DNA of 64,000 nt from Trichoplax sp. H2 (taxonomy: Eukaryota > Placozoa > Uniplacotomia > Trichoplacea): positions 62,001-126,000 of the forward strand of contig NOWV01000178.1 in the NCBI GenBank assembly GCA_003344405.1. The letters are read 5' to 3'. Below, piece by piece: positions 12,604 to 24,184 of this stretch. The notes beneath the pieces were generated by a model. That model worked only from the letters and a program-made list of their open reading frames with translations, did not search any database and was not told where the DNA came from. Numbering within the stretch: position 1 is the stretch's first letter; each line of letters starts with the position of its first letter. The translations under genes were made by a program, and so were the position numbers.

Positions 12604-14655
12604 ATGCAAAAAATCACTAGTCATTTCGATGAAAGGTCATTACTGATTGATGAAAGCCAGTTTAGGTTACAGCTAGGGGTTAGGAAGAAATCTTTCTTTC
12701 GCGATCACAGAAAAGCAGCTTTAGTGATAGTTATTATATTGACTATCGGTGTTATTGCTGCAGCTCTTGTTCTTGGCCTTACTCTTGGTAACCATAGTGT
12801 CATTGCTGTTACACATGAATCAACAACCACTTCTCCAATAACATCCCATCCACCGGCTATAACGAATAGCTCGACGAGTGCTACTTCCATAAGCAAAATT
12901 CCAGCAACAACATCAGCTACGCAATCCAGTATAACGCCTAGCTCTACTATTGAAACAGTCAAGCCTACGAAAGAAAAGCCAACGCTATCCTTGACATCGG
13001 AAATACCTACAAAAATAACCAGTACAACTCATGAAATAGCGAGTAAAACTCATTCTAGTACCTATTCGACTACGATCCACGTTACTTTAGCAACAACAGC
13101 TCGTCCACCGACGACGAAAACAGAGCCAGCCACTTCTGTAGCGAGTACGAGTACTACGGCGAAATCGACAGTCTCCACTACAGTAAAAACGGAACCAACA
13201 ACCCATGCGGAAACTGCAACACCTGGTCATACAACTCAAGAAACAACGTGGATTACTACAGAGCCAATAACTCAAGTAGAAACGAAAGAACCTACAAGTA
13301 CATCTGAAAAGCCAACAGCAATAACTACTGTACAAACACAGCCAATAACTCATGTGGAAACGACAACATCCATTTCTACAACTGCAGCACCAACACAAGT
13401 ATCTACAGAACCGACGGTAGAAACTACGGCAAAAACAGAGCCAGCAACTACCACTAGTACAACTGAGAAGCCAACGCAAATAACTACAGAACTGACGGTA
13501 GAAACTACAGCCAAAACGGAGCCAACAACTCCAACCAAAGCAACTACCACTAACATAACTGAAAAGCCAACGCAAATAACTACAGAACCGACGGTGGTAA
13601 CTATGGCAAAAACGGAGCCAACAACTCTTATCGTAACCAAAGCAACTACTCCTAGTACAACTAAAAAGCCAACGCAAATAACTACAGAACCGACGGTAGA
13701 AACTATGGCAAAAACGGAGCCAACAACTCTTATCGTAACCAAAGCAACTACTCCTAGTACAACTGAAAAGCCAACACCAATGACGACGGCAAAAACAGAG
13801 CCAACAACGCATACAACAACTAAAGCAACTATTACTAGTTCCACTGAGAAACCAACACAAATAACGACAGTAAAGACAGAGCCAACAACTCATATAACAA
13901 CTAAAGCAACTACTATTAGTACCACTGAGAAACCAACGCAAATAACTACCGTAGTAACGGAGCCAACAATCACAGCAACTACTAGTTCCACTGAGAAACC
14001 AACACAAATAACGACAGTAAAGACAGAGCCAACAACTCGTATAACAACTAAAGCAACTACTATTAGTACCACTGAGAAACCAACGCAAATAACTACCGTA
14101 GTAACGGAGCCAACAATCACAGCAACTACTAGTAGCACAACTGAGAAACCAACGCAAATAATCACTGTACAAACGGAGCCAATAACCACAGCAACTACTA
14201 GTAGTACAACTGTAAAACCAACGCAAATAACCACCGTAAAAACAAGGCCAACCACTCATGTCGAAACGAAAGCAACTACACTTACTAGTACAACTCAACA
14301 ACCAACGCCGATAACTACAGTAAAAGCAGAGCTAACCACTCATGCAGAACCGAAAGCAACTACTAGCACAACTCGCGCTACAATCGAAATGGAATCCACT
14401 ACTCCTGTCAAAACTGAAGCAATAACTAGTACACAATCAATTAGCACCCATGCAATAACAACTATTCCATCAACGACAGTAAAGACAGAGCTAACGCATG
14501 CAGAAATTCAAACTTCAGCATCATCGTCTTCCGTTTCATCCAGTCTAAAAGCAACGGAATCAACCACCAAAAGCGAAATAAATCACACTAATACAGCTAA
14601 TCAAACTCCAACAAGCTTACAGGTAACAAAAACCACATCTGCAAAGCCTAGTTAA
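12604..14655 (+). CDS. Type II membrane mucin-like protein, no catalytic domain
   Basis: An intact 683-residue frame. Residues 1-38 form a basic cytoplasmic tail with the phrase SLLIDES. Residues about 39-61 are a single hydrophobic span without a cleavable signal, so a type II anchor is expected. The rest is almost entirely Thr/Ser/Pro/Lys/Glu with degenerate repeats built on EKPTQITT and KTEPTT, a classic densely O-glycosylated stalk. The same plan (SFLIDES tail, anchor, Thr/Pro stalk) opens the M1 peptidase homologue encoded convergently at 15793-23348, so the two are probably paralogues. No peptidase domain follows: only 1.1 kb separates the genes. Thr-rich coding continues in frame past the stop, interrupted by two more stops (14704, 14788), or the end may be spliced out. 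It could be a functional surface mucin or a truncated ectopeptidase. Confidence 0.75.
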   Translation: MQKITSHFDERSLLIDESQFRLQLGVRKKSFFRDHRKAALVIVIILTIGVIAAALVLGLTLGNHSVIAVTHESTTTSPITSHPPAITNSSTSATSISKIPATTSATQSSITPSSTIETVKPTKEKPTLSLTSEIPTKITSTTHEIASKTHSSTYSTTIHVTLATTARPPTTKTEPATSVASTSTTAKSTVSTTVKTEPTTHAETATPGHTTQETTWITTEPITQVETKEPTSTSEKPTAITTVQTQPITHVETTTSISTTAAPTQVSTEPTVETTAKTEPATTTSTTEKPTQITTELTVETTAKTEPTTPTKATTTNITEKPTQITTEPTVVTMAKTEPTTLIVTKATTPSTTKKPTQITTEPTVETMAKTEPTTLIVTKATTPSTTEKPTPMTTAKTEPTTHTTTKATITSSTEKPTQITTVKTEPTTHITTKATTISTTEKPTQITTVVTEPTITATTSSTEKPTQITTVKTEPTTRITTKATTISTTEKPTQITTVVTEPTITATTSSTTEKPTQIITVQTEPITTATTSSTTVKPTQITTVKTRPTTHVETKATTLTSTTQQPTPITTVKAELTTHAEPKATTSTTRATIEMESTTPVKTEAITSTQSISTHAITTIPSTTVKTELTHAEIQTSASSSSVSSSLKATESTTKSEINHTNTANQTPTSLQVTKTTSAKPS

Positions 14656-14815
14656 GCATCAACAACCGCTACATCCTCAGAGCCAAAAGCTATCATTGTA
14701 GATTAAGAATCGACTACTCCTCTGAGTAATGAAACATTTTATCCCATCTCAACGCTGTCTGTCATTGAAAACTATCATTGCGATTGCTAAATAAATCGAC
14801 TGATTTTCTTCTAAG

Positions 14816-14881
14816 CGCGATAACGACGTACAGAACGCCAGCGATGTTAGAGATAGAGCAACATCTCATATCAAGTCGTAA
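14816..14881 (+). CDS. Possible alternative last exon of the mucin-like gene
   Basis: CAG|GTAACA at 14622/14623 is a fair splice donor in phase 0, and a pyrimidine-rich acceptor (TGATTTTCTTCTAAG) ends at 14815. Joining them removes 193 bp that contain all three in-frame stops and adds a hydrophilic 21-residue tail starting RDNDVQ before TAA at 14879-14881. Against it, an AATAAA at 14790-14795 lies inside that putative intron and could end the transcript first. Confidence 0.25.
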   Translation, partial: RDNDVQNASDVRDRATSHIKS

Positions 14882-15792
14882 CCTTTTCCGATTCTATTAA
14901 TTAATTAAAGGTGTTTTCTATGTACTGCTTTAGTAGTATGCATAATGATAAATAATAGCTTGCAAATACATAAAAAATTAGGGGCAATATCTTGAATGTA
15001 AACCATCTAACTGACACTTATTGACCACGTTGGATTACTAGCTATATACCATCACTAACTGTGATCATGAATATAATCACACAGTCTAAAAATGAGTATG
15101 TATAATATAGATGCTATCCATTTAAACTGTATCAATTAAATTAAGACATAATGTCATACCTATATCTGAGAAATGAAAATTCCTTTTACCATCGTAACAT
15201 ACGATCACATTGGGTGTTGTATTTACGAAAAGTGAACTCTTATCCAATATACGAGTACAAATTTATCAAAGTAAATCTTTTAGGCAAACACTACATCATG
15301 TAGGTTGTTTTAATGTGATCATTATCAGCTAATAATAATTATTACAATTAGCATATATTACAAGTAGCAACGCTTACTTCTCAGTAATTTACTAACAGCG
15401 AGAACAGATAACTTCATAAAACAATTATATAATATAACAAGAAGGATCTCTTGGCGACAAATAGTAATGCTAATTACTACTCGTATGATTAAATCATCGT
15501 ACACTAGTTTAAAATGAACTTAGATACAAAAAAATATTTTACGAACAGAGAAATTCTTCGCTTGAAACCTTTCAACAACTACAAATAAAGGATATTCTAA
15601 ATACTTTCCTTTAGTTTATAGTAGGAATATTATAATAAAGTAAATTATAAATAAGATAAGTGATAAATTGGTGCTAATACCCACTATTAATAACCCTTTA
15701 GAAAATGATCTAACAGATCCAATGAATAAATGCATAATTGTTAGTAATATTTCTGGTTATTATTCGTTCACCAACTGCAATCCTTGTAGTAA
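14882..15792. other. Short spacer between two convergent genes
   Basis: AT-rich and without exons. It contains the 3' ends of both neighbours. A plus-strand open frame at 15668-15922 lacks an ATG and overlaps the last exon of the minus-strand gene, so it is not a gene. Confidence 0.6.
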
Positions 15793-18700
15793 TCATGGGT
15801 TGGCGGCGAAAAAATTTTTTACGGTCTCTCGATATAAGGATACCCAGTTTATTCTACTTGAAATGGTAGCAATAATATCATCCTTAACACTGGGAGGGAT
15901 AATTTTTGCCACATCTCTATGAAAGAAATTCTGTACCTTTAAAAAGAAGAGCGGCAACACGTCAAATTTTAATTTGATTCAGTCTAAAGAAAACCGATGG
16001 TAGTATAGCTACTATAAATGTACGCGTAAGCTACTGAGAATATACGCAATTTCTTGAAATTGTAATGATTGCCTACTCTTTGCAGGTTATCTTTATCTAC
16101 ATATCTGGCAGCTGTCACGTTAAGTAGTTGCTCCATAAATGTTACTTTGAAGTTAAATCTGATAAAGAGTGAATAAAAATGGTAATAACAGTATGAAATT
16201 AGAGTGATTAAATCGAAAATCGATCGCTAAAGAAACTATAAGCATTTATTGAAAAATACCTTTGGTATAGGGCCTCTAAATTATTAGTTACAAAAGGCCA
16301 AGCCAACTGGAGATTTAACAAGCCACGACTAGCCATAAAGTCAAATGCTTTAAGGGCTTCGAGCGAGCTCATTAACGTTCTATTAAGAGTCATGTCTAGA
16401 TACCTAATCATGAGTATGATGAATGGAGAATATTAATATCAGATATGTCAACAACCTTGGAGTGGTTGAGTCATTGGAAAGTCCTGATAGGACAGCATCA
16501 GTAAAATGATGGTATAACAGATTATTCATAAATCTATTAATACCTTCTCCAAAGTGTAACGTTTTTGCTATAGGTCAGAGCTTCAAGATAAAGTAATCGA
16601 TCAGATGGAACTGTACTAGATTTAAACATATCGAGGACCTTTTCCCATGCAGCTTCATCAGTATCAGCAATTCCATACTTGAAAATGATTGATTTTAAAT
16701 TAGCAGGTATTCTATAATGAAAAAAGGCGACATTGGCAAGTTAATAAAGTACACCAATAAAGTAAAGGTAGAAAACTACAGTAAATTACATGGGCTGTAC
16801 AAGAGTACGCTCACTAAATCATTATGATGAAGCTATATAATATAAAGACATTCATTATACTAACGTTGTATTGCTATCAGAATATAAACTGGATAGGAAT
16901 TGCTCTTTAGTATAATTTCGGCACTGCTTATCCTCAAGGCAATAGTAATCCATGGCAACAACTCGTGTTAATCTAATAAGAAATTAGTAATAATTACAAT
17001 TACAATATGATAATAGGGTGCCGTACCTTGTAAGGTCATATAAAGAATATGAAAAATAGAAAAAACTTGCAACAATCTTAGATCTACACAGTTACCTTTT
17101 ATTATAGTCTCCAACATTCTTAAAAGTTAGCTCATTCATGATATTTTTTACTAATCTCGAGTGGTAATCCTGAAACATTATAACGGAGTAGATAAAATAT
17201 GCGTACGTCAATTGTAACTATAAATTATTTCGTGTAAATTGATGAATAAACGAATCTTTGAGCAACAAAGGTAGTTTACCTGATACAATGCTTGATCAAT
17301 AATGAAATATTTCACTATGTTAGCAATGAAGTTCATGTTTTGTTTATAGGTAGCCCACGGCAAAAATAAAGCGTGTTGTTGTGTTATAGATTTCGACATA
17401 GTTAATGTTTGTACATAAGATAAACGACCAAGCCTACAATTTCAGTCGAAGCGCAAAAGAATCGGTTAAGTATTTCCACTTAAAAGTAAAGAAATTTTAT
17501 ATAATCATTATTACGCTGTCATCAAGTAATATACTGCTAAGCGATAATCGTTCGTGTCTAAAAGTAGGCATTTAAGTGCGCCTTACTTAGCAAAAGCGAA
17601 GGCATCATCCATCAACTTTGATAATCCAGTAGATAACATGGCCTAAGATACCGCATATATTTACGACATTTTAATGCTGGTAATACGTTAATAAAATTAT
17701 TTTATGGTAAATTTACTAACAATAGTATTGGATGGCAATTTAGGGATCAATGCTGTATAGTTATTCCACGTTGCAGCCGGATACAGAACCCGATAAAATC
17801 CAAATAATTTCACGTTGGCGTTTAACAGGATTGAATTCCCAATATCAATTGGTGTTGAATCTAACCCAATAATGTAATTAGAAGATGGTTTGCTCGTCAT
17901 TATTATTCGTTCATGATTCTTCATGATTCATTGTAGAATTTGAGAAGACATTGACAATATTATATTTTACTTCTATACGATTACACAGTATACATTCTAG
18001 GTTAAGATATCTTACGTACTCATATTGCCTAAATCTGGATTAAGGACGATCAAATTATTTTTAGAAGAAAAATTCATTGCAAGAAAGCTATTCCATGTAA
18101 AAGGTACGTACCATGAATATCTAGATAGATAACAATTATTTAGAAATGTAAATTATTTACCAGTCATTAGTTGAAAATAAAGTACTAATGTAGCATAAAT
18201 TTTTTAAACTGTTAACACTAGAAGTTAATGACGATCAGGTACAATATGCATTATAAATACTCCTATCTTGAGTATATAATTATAGAATAAAAATATTCAC
18301 CCGGACATTGGCACGCTGTCGCCAATAATATTTGATCGATAAATATCAATATACTGCGACTGACTTAGCAAAAGTTCACTTTGATTACTTTGAGTCGAAG
18401 ATACGTTAACATATGGGTACCCAGGCTGAGTGAGCCACGGTTGTATCAGCTGATTAAAATCAAATTTGGTGGTGACCTACAACAACAAAGTATGTGAAAT
18501 TTAACTTAGGCGTTGCGTCTATAATAGCTAAGTTGTATGTCACTGGTTGTAAATATAATTGATATACGAAGTACAACGATTTTTATATCAATGTACCATT
18601 TCTGAATAAAACTTCAAAATATATAATCTATGAGATGATAACAAACTAGACTAGGAGTTTAGAAGAAATATTGTACCTCTGGTGGTAGTAACTTCCAAAA

Positions 18701-21700
18701 TTCAGATACAGAGGTTACAAGATTTCTTGAATTTTTTGCAAATTTCTGCGGGAAGAAAATTAAGACAAGGTTTAAATTGGGGTTATTATTGGATGCTAAT
18801 GAATAGGTACACTCGAGATAAACTACTGCATTAGCGTGATTTATTACATATAATTTGGTTACTCCTACTCAAACGTATCCGTGCCAGATATACACGTATA
18901 CTGTAATACTGGAAATTGCCATGATCTCAAAAGAACAACCTGAATCAATTCATCAATATTGATGGAATTATCGTAGGCTTGCAAGGTTCTAAGTAAAGCA
19001 TATCCCTATGGCAATGTAAAGATAAAATTATGTCCAGTATCCCTAAAAATTACTTTTAATGAAAACATATCAAATGATTTACATTCATTAATTTCATCAA
19101 GCTTAAAATAATTATAGTTCACCTTTTCCCTGATGAGGTAGAAATTGTTAGCTGACCAGCTATCAGCAGTAGTGTCTTGTCCTTGAAGGGGTGCGGTGTA
19201 CGCAGAACTATCCATTGCTAAGGCCGATTGCATTTCTAAGATTTTTAAATCATCAATCTAGATTGATAGAAAAAATTACGCTTACATGGTCGCTTATTAT
19301 TTTTTGAATTCGTAACATATGGATCAACTATCGTTCATAAATTAATTTGTAAGAAATTCATTATAAAGTTCTTTTAAATAATGTTATATATTGCAGCAAT
19401 GATATCAGTAAAATTAGTTAAACTTACCAAATCGTTAATGCCCATCGCAGGTTGCCAACCTGACGTAAGTCCGTAATATCTTGCATGCGACTTCATCGCT
19501 TCTTGTAACCAATACTGATCCCACCAGGCCATAGAAAATGAACCTCCAAGCCACTAAATAATATTTTAATAGAACGATAAAATTAATTGCTAGCTACGTA
19601 GATAACAAGGTAACTTCCTATTTTACCACCTATTTCAATTAATTAATTTAAGATTGATTACTATCAATTATACTGTATTTAAACAATTTTATTTGCAGTA
19701 AGCTTGTAAAGTGATTCGTCTAGTTTTGGCAACTTGAAAGTTAATCTAAAATCAATTTAGTTGTACTTTCTATTGTGGTATATACGTATATTTTTTGTAC
19801 TGTATTCATACGGAACATAATAAGGCTTACTTGGTAAGATATACCACTCCCTAAAAGCATGCGTTTCCAAGCTAGCTCAGCATCTGGCGTCGATAAAGGA
19901 TCATACAGCAAAGCATCAGCTTTGTAAAATAAGATATTAGTATGAGCTTGAAGATGCCTATAAAAGTTCGGAATAGCGACCATGTCTAAATGGCGATTTA
20001 GTAAATAAATAAAATTTAAAGTTAGTAAACATTTTAATTCATTCTGAACGTTGATATCGTTGATACATTATTGATTTTTGGTATCAAGTTATCAAGTCAT
20101 GAATCGATATCCTATTCTATCGATCCTAATATTAATTCAATGCAAACAGTAGATCCAATCATCAATGCATCTAAGGTCATTCTAATCAAATGCAATCGGG
20201 TTTAAATCAGATGTACGCAGCCTAAAGACTTTGCACTAGAGGGAGTACTTAATATGATTTGTACGCGATTGTATATCAAATTGTTTTTAAGTTATTCTGC
20301 CAGAGACTTCTCTTATTCTATCAAGAAGTCTATGATTATGCTGAGGTAATTTACATATTACAGTTAAAGTACTCGAAAATCTAATTAAAAATAGAACTAA
20401 ATTAGTTCTTAAAATTATGTGTTGATAAGTTAAATTACGCAATCCTTGCGTCTAGTAGTTAGGAATAAGGTGAGTTTTATACAACGCCGCACAACCTACC
20501 CAGGGTCATAAATGGATAGTCTAACTTGAAATATTCCTGTTGATATAATGAAGCCATAAGTGCGGCAGTATCCAATGTTGATTTGCCATCCATAGATTGA
20601 TCAGGTGGAGTCCAGAGTCTAATCTGATTAGCATAATATTATTTGCGTTATTACTTTCACGTTTATCAAATCAACCATCAATATAAATTGAAGGATTTAA
20701 AGTTTCGACGTTAGGATAAAGAGCGCTGCAAGTCTAATACTGGCAATATTAAAACTGTAGAACGAAATGGACTGAAAAATATTACTACTTAGACTAAGAT
20801 GAATGCACTATTTTATTCGAAATCATAAGAATAATAACATACTTTGAAAATTTATCGATACATGCTTTTTCAATTTTTATTACTATACCTTGCAGTGCAC
20901 AAGATTCTATTCAATTGTAGTACATCGTTAAAATTGACAAGTGATCGCAGTACTTACATATATATTTGACATGTTGGTTTGTACCGGAACTAGTGTAGGT
21001 TCGAAATCCAAGACAGCAATAGCAAGATTGTGTGGACTGATAAGAGTGCTCTCTACATTATTTCATGATATTAAAAATGCCAAGAGAAAAAAACGAAAAT
21101 TCTATTAGTGTCTACAAATCTGTTGAGTTCTAGGATCAACGTTATCATACAATCTTAAACTTGTTACCATTAAATCGATCTTGAACCAGGCCATCTTTCA
21201 ATACCTTGCTATCGAATAAACGGCCATTAAATAAGGTAGCAGAAGTTGTTGTTGCATTTCGAAACATAGTTAACTGAAATTTAGCCAAAAATGAAGGCTC
21301 ATCAAAACAGGGAAAGATTAGCCGTGCGTTGTTTGGGTAGGAATTGGATAGGAAAATTTTTCTTAAATTTGATGATGGGCTGTTACTAAAATGTGATTAT
21401 ACAAAGAGGTCATAAAAAAGAAGACATCTTGAGATTAGAATTGTATAACAAAGTAACTCCTGATTAGATAAAATTCGATTCTTCTATACAAAACAACTTT
21501 TATTTGCATAGTTAATTAATCTATCGCAAGGTGATATAAATGCAGTACTAATGAAGTATTGATTACAACTCTTGTGTTCAATTGTTATACTCGTAGAAGT
21601 CAAGTACAGTATCTTGGTGATATTCATACCGTCGTAATTGAATTCGATTAAAGTAGTGATTAGAACTACTAGAAGTATTCAAGTATAAGCTAAAAATAGT

Positions 21701-23348
21701 ATCTCGACAATATTCATACCGTAGTCATGAAGTCTATAACTTTGAAGTAGTGACTAGAACAAGTGTTGAAGTGGAAGCTAAGAACAGTATCTCGATGAAA
21801 TTCATGCCGTAGTCATGAAGTCTACAATATTGATATAGGGGCTTGATTAAATTACAAGCGTTGAGTGGAAGCTAAGGACAATATCCCCATGATATTCGTA
21901 CCGTAGTCATAAAGTCTATAATACTGATGTAGTGACTAAAGAACTACAAGTATATCAGCGTCAGCTAAGGACAGTATCTCGATGATATTTATACCGTAGC
22001 CATGAAGTCTATTGAAAAAGTCTGTCTAGAAAAGTTTAAATGGAAGCTAACTACAATATCTCGATAATCACCTTTCCTGGTCACTGGAGAAATAAGATTG
22101 AGTATAAATGCCTTGCGGTGCATTCTGAATCGACGAAGCGAAATTATAGAAAAGAAAATATTTGCCAATAGCTTGCATCCGTTGCAATTTGATATAATAA
22201 TAATCGTTAGCAGCATAATATCCAACTTTCTCAATGACAGGGACCGGCCCTGAATGATAATGGCCAATTTTGGGAGTGTCCGTTATCGTGATATTCTTGG
22301 CGTGGACGATAATAATATCAGTGGGTTGTGTAATCATAACAGTAATTTGAACTTCACCCACAATTAAATTGCGTTCTGGATGTAATTGTAGCATCAGTTT
22401 ATAATTTTCTGGTTTAATAGACGTCCGTAGACGAGAACTTGCTAATTCAGGAAAAGGTATAGAAATCGGTGTGGAGGATGGCGTTGACGTGTTCGCCGCT
22501 GGACTGGATGGCGTGCTTGGTTTAGCCGTTGGCAATTTTGTTGCTGGGGTTGTCGCTTGGGTCTTTGGTGTTGTAGCTTGGGTCATTGGTGTTGTAGCTT
22601 GGGTCTTTGGTGTTGTAGCTTGGGTCATTGGTGTTGTAGCTTGGGTCATTGGTGTTGTAGCTTTGGTCATTGGTGTTGTAGCTTGGGTCTTTGGTGTTGT
22701 AGCTTGGGTCATTGGTGTTGTTGCTTGGGTCTTTGGTGTTGTAGCTTGGGTCTTTGGTGTTGTTGCTTGGGTCATTGGTGTCGTTGCTTGGGTCTTTGGT
22801 GTCGTTGCTTGGGTCTTTGGTGTTGTTGCTTGGGTCTTTGGTGTTGTCGCTTGCGCTGTTGGCAATTGGACTGATGGCGTTGCTGTTTTTGTAGGCGTGC
22901 TTGCGGTGGTAGGAGGCAATCTTGTCGATGTTGTTACTCTACTACTAGTAGGCAATTTTGCAGAAGTCGGTGTACTACCAGTCGCTGAAGTAGGTTTAGT
23001 CGCCGTGGTTACATGGGCCGATGATGATGCTGTCGTCTGATTTGGACTACTTGTCGCCTTGGATGTTGCATGTGTAGCAAGAGACATGGTTGTACCTTGC
23101 TGAGTGCTATTGGCTAAACTTGGCGTGGTGGGACGAGTTGGTAATGTTGTTGAATTGGAATGAGACATATTTTGTAGTGCTCGAGGTATAAAAACACCCA
23201 TTAATATGCCACCAATACCAAGAATAACAATCGCCACAAGGGCAATAAGTAAACCTTTCGTATGCTTCTTATACCATGGTTTATTGCGATTGATATTAAA
23301 GATAATATCACTTTCATCAATCAGAAAGGATTTTTCAGCGCTAAACAT
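15793..23348 (-). CDS. Mucin-stalked type II membrane M1 aminopeptidase homologue, predicted catalytically dead
   Basis: About 1196 residues in 20 exons: 22072-23348, 21168-21361, 20958-21052, 20500-20623, 19831-19985, 19428-19553, 19123-19257, 18940-19005, 18677-18745, 18301-18476, 18016-18087, 17721-17892, 17587-17642, 17280-17433, 17096-17169, 16865-16972, 16544-16711, 16260-16403, 16077-16158, 15793-15936. All phases close; the 17892 acceptor is the weakest. Order: cytoplasmic tail (1-31), anchor (32-54), Thr/Pro stalk (62-300) and the full M1 fold from about 305. M1 landmarks include FPCFDEP, GFYRV, the Cys pair CLEDKQC and the ERAP1-like C-terminal helices. The catalytic motifs are changed: GAMEN reads HLQAH (574-578), HEXXH reads SGISY (610-614) and the transition-state Tyr position holds Arg700; only the third ligand, Glu633, is kept at exact HEXXHX18E spacing. 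It is a likely pseudoenzyme with binding or adhesion duty, as known for MNP-1 of C. elegans. Confidence 0.9.
21605..22070. repeat. Six-copy ~90-bp array in intron 1 of the M1-like gene
   Basis: A phrase like AGTATCTCGATGATATTCAT recurs at 21608, 21698, 21786, 21880, 21973 and 22055, so the spacing is 82-94 bp. Most copies continue with CCGTAGTCATGAAGTCTA and carry GGAAGCTAAG ahead of the phrase. The last copy runs right up to the splice donor of exon 1: the donor reads G|GTGATTATCGAG on the coding strand. Confidence 0.85.
22553..22857 (-). repeat. 21-bp coding minisatellite (ATTPKTQ heptapeptide)
   Basis: Within exon 1 of the M1-like gene, a 21-bp unit encodes seven-residue repeats of the form ATTP(K/M)TQ. 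I count 15 ATTP cores in a row. Units differ almost only at the K/M codon and at third positions, so the array is young or homogenised. It lengthens the O-glycosylated stalk and is expected to vary in copy number without breaking the frame. Confidence 0.92.
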
Positions 23349-24141
23349 GTTGATTTTCTGCCTTCAAAACTTCTTTCAAGGTGGCTAATAGAGCTCAGTA
23401 TTGCAGAAATAGCTGTATGGAACTATTCTAAATTGATTGGACTAGGAATTGAGATGAAAAATGGATTCAATGGAGGATTATTGCCATTTACGAACGACTT
23501 GATTTAATTTCTAAACTAACTTGAAGGAGAAACACCGCCCAGACAAGTGTTCTGACGGCAAAGAGCATGCAAGAGTAGGACAATTCAATCAAGTTGCTGC
23601 TATTGCGCACGCGTATCAGACTACGTCATTTTACTTCTCCAATCCGGAACAGATTATTCGACACTCGACGGTCAACATCAGCGGCGATGACCGCAGGTGA
23701 CTGACATCCGTTAGCACTCCATGAGTCACGTGAGCGGATCTATGTGAGTTAACATAGGTTATTACCACTGCTCCATCAGCTGTCTTCGATTGGCTCTTCA
23801 GGTGTAGAGACTCATAGCTCATACTACGAACAATATTCAACATACTATGAGCTAGATAGTATATTGTGCTAACAGAACATAACGTAATATGATAAATAAA
23901 ATTAATTAATTAATTAAATTCATTTACGTACATATAGAATATAATGTCATATATAATAAATTAATTTGATTTGATTAATTCATTTATTCATGAATAATAC
24001 GGAGCAGTGTACGAATATATTAAATTAAATTAAGCCCAATTTCGCAGACTGTTCCGTATTATTACGCAAAATCATATTGAATAATGAATGGTATGAGCTG
24101 TGAGCTATGGACTACTAGGAGAAGCCCTTCGGTTTTCTTCT

Positions 24142-24184
24142 GGGGGGGGGGGNNNNNNNNNNNNNNNNNNNNGGGGGGGGGGGG
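24142..24184. other. Poly-G tract broken by a 20-N gap
   Basis: Eleven G, then 20 N (24153-24172), then twelve G. The assembly failed on a homopolymer or G-rich repeat; the real length is unknown. Confidence 0.95.

Noticed and set aside
13087-14301. Long minus-strand frames opposite the mucin gene (404, 164 and 121 codons)
   Set aside because: They are antisense readings of the repetitive Thr codons, giving artificial Cys/Trp or Val-rich proteins; the plus frame has a proper tail, anchor and stalk.
15668-15922. 84-codon plus frame
   Set aside because: Begins at TTG, not ATG, and lies opposite the last exon of the M1-like gene.
22471-23040. Plus-strand frames (189 and 105 codons) over 22.5-23.0 kb
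   Set aside because: Antisense of the 21-bp coding minisatellite of the M1-like gene; the minus frame is clearly the real one.
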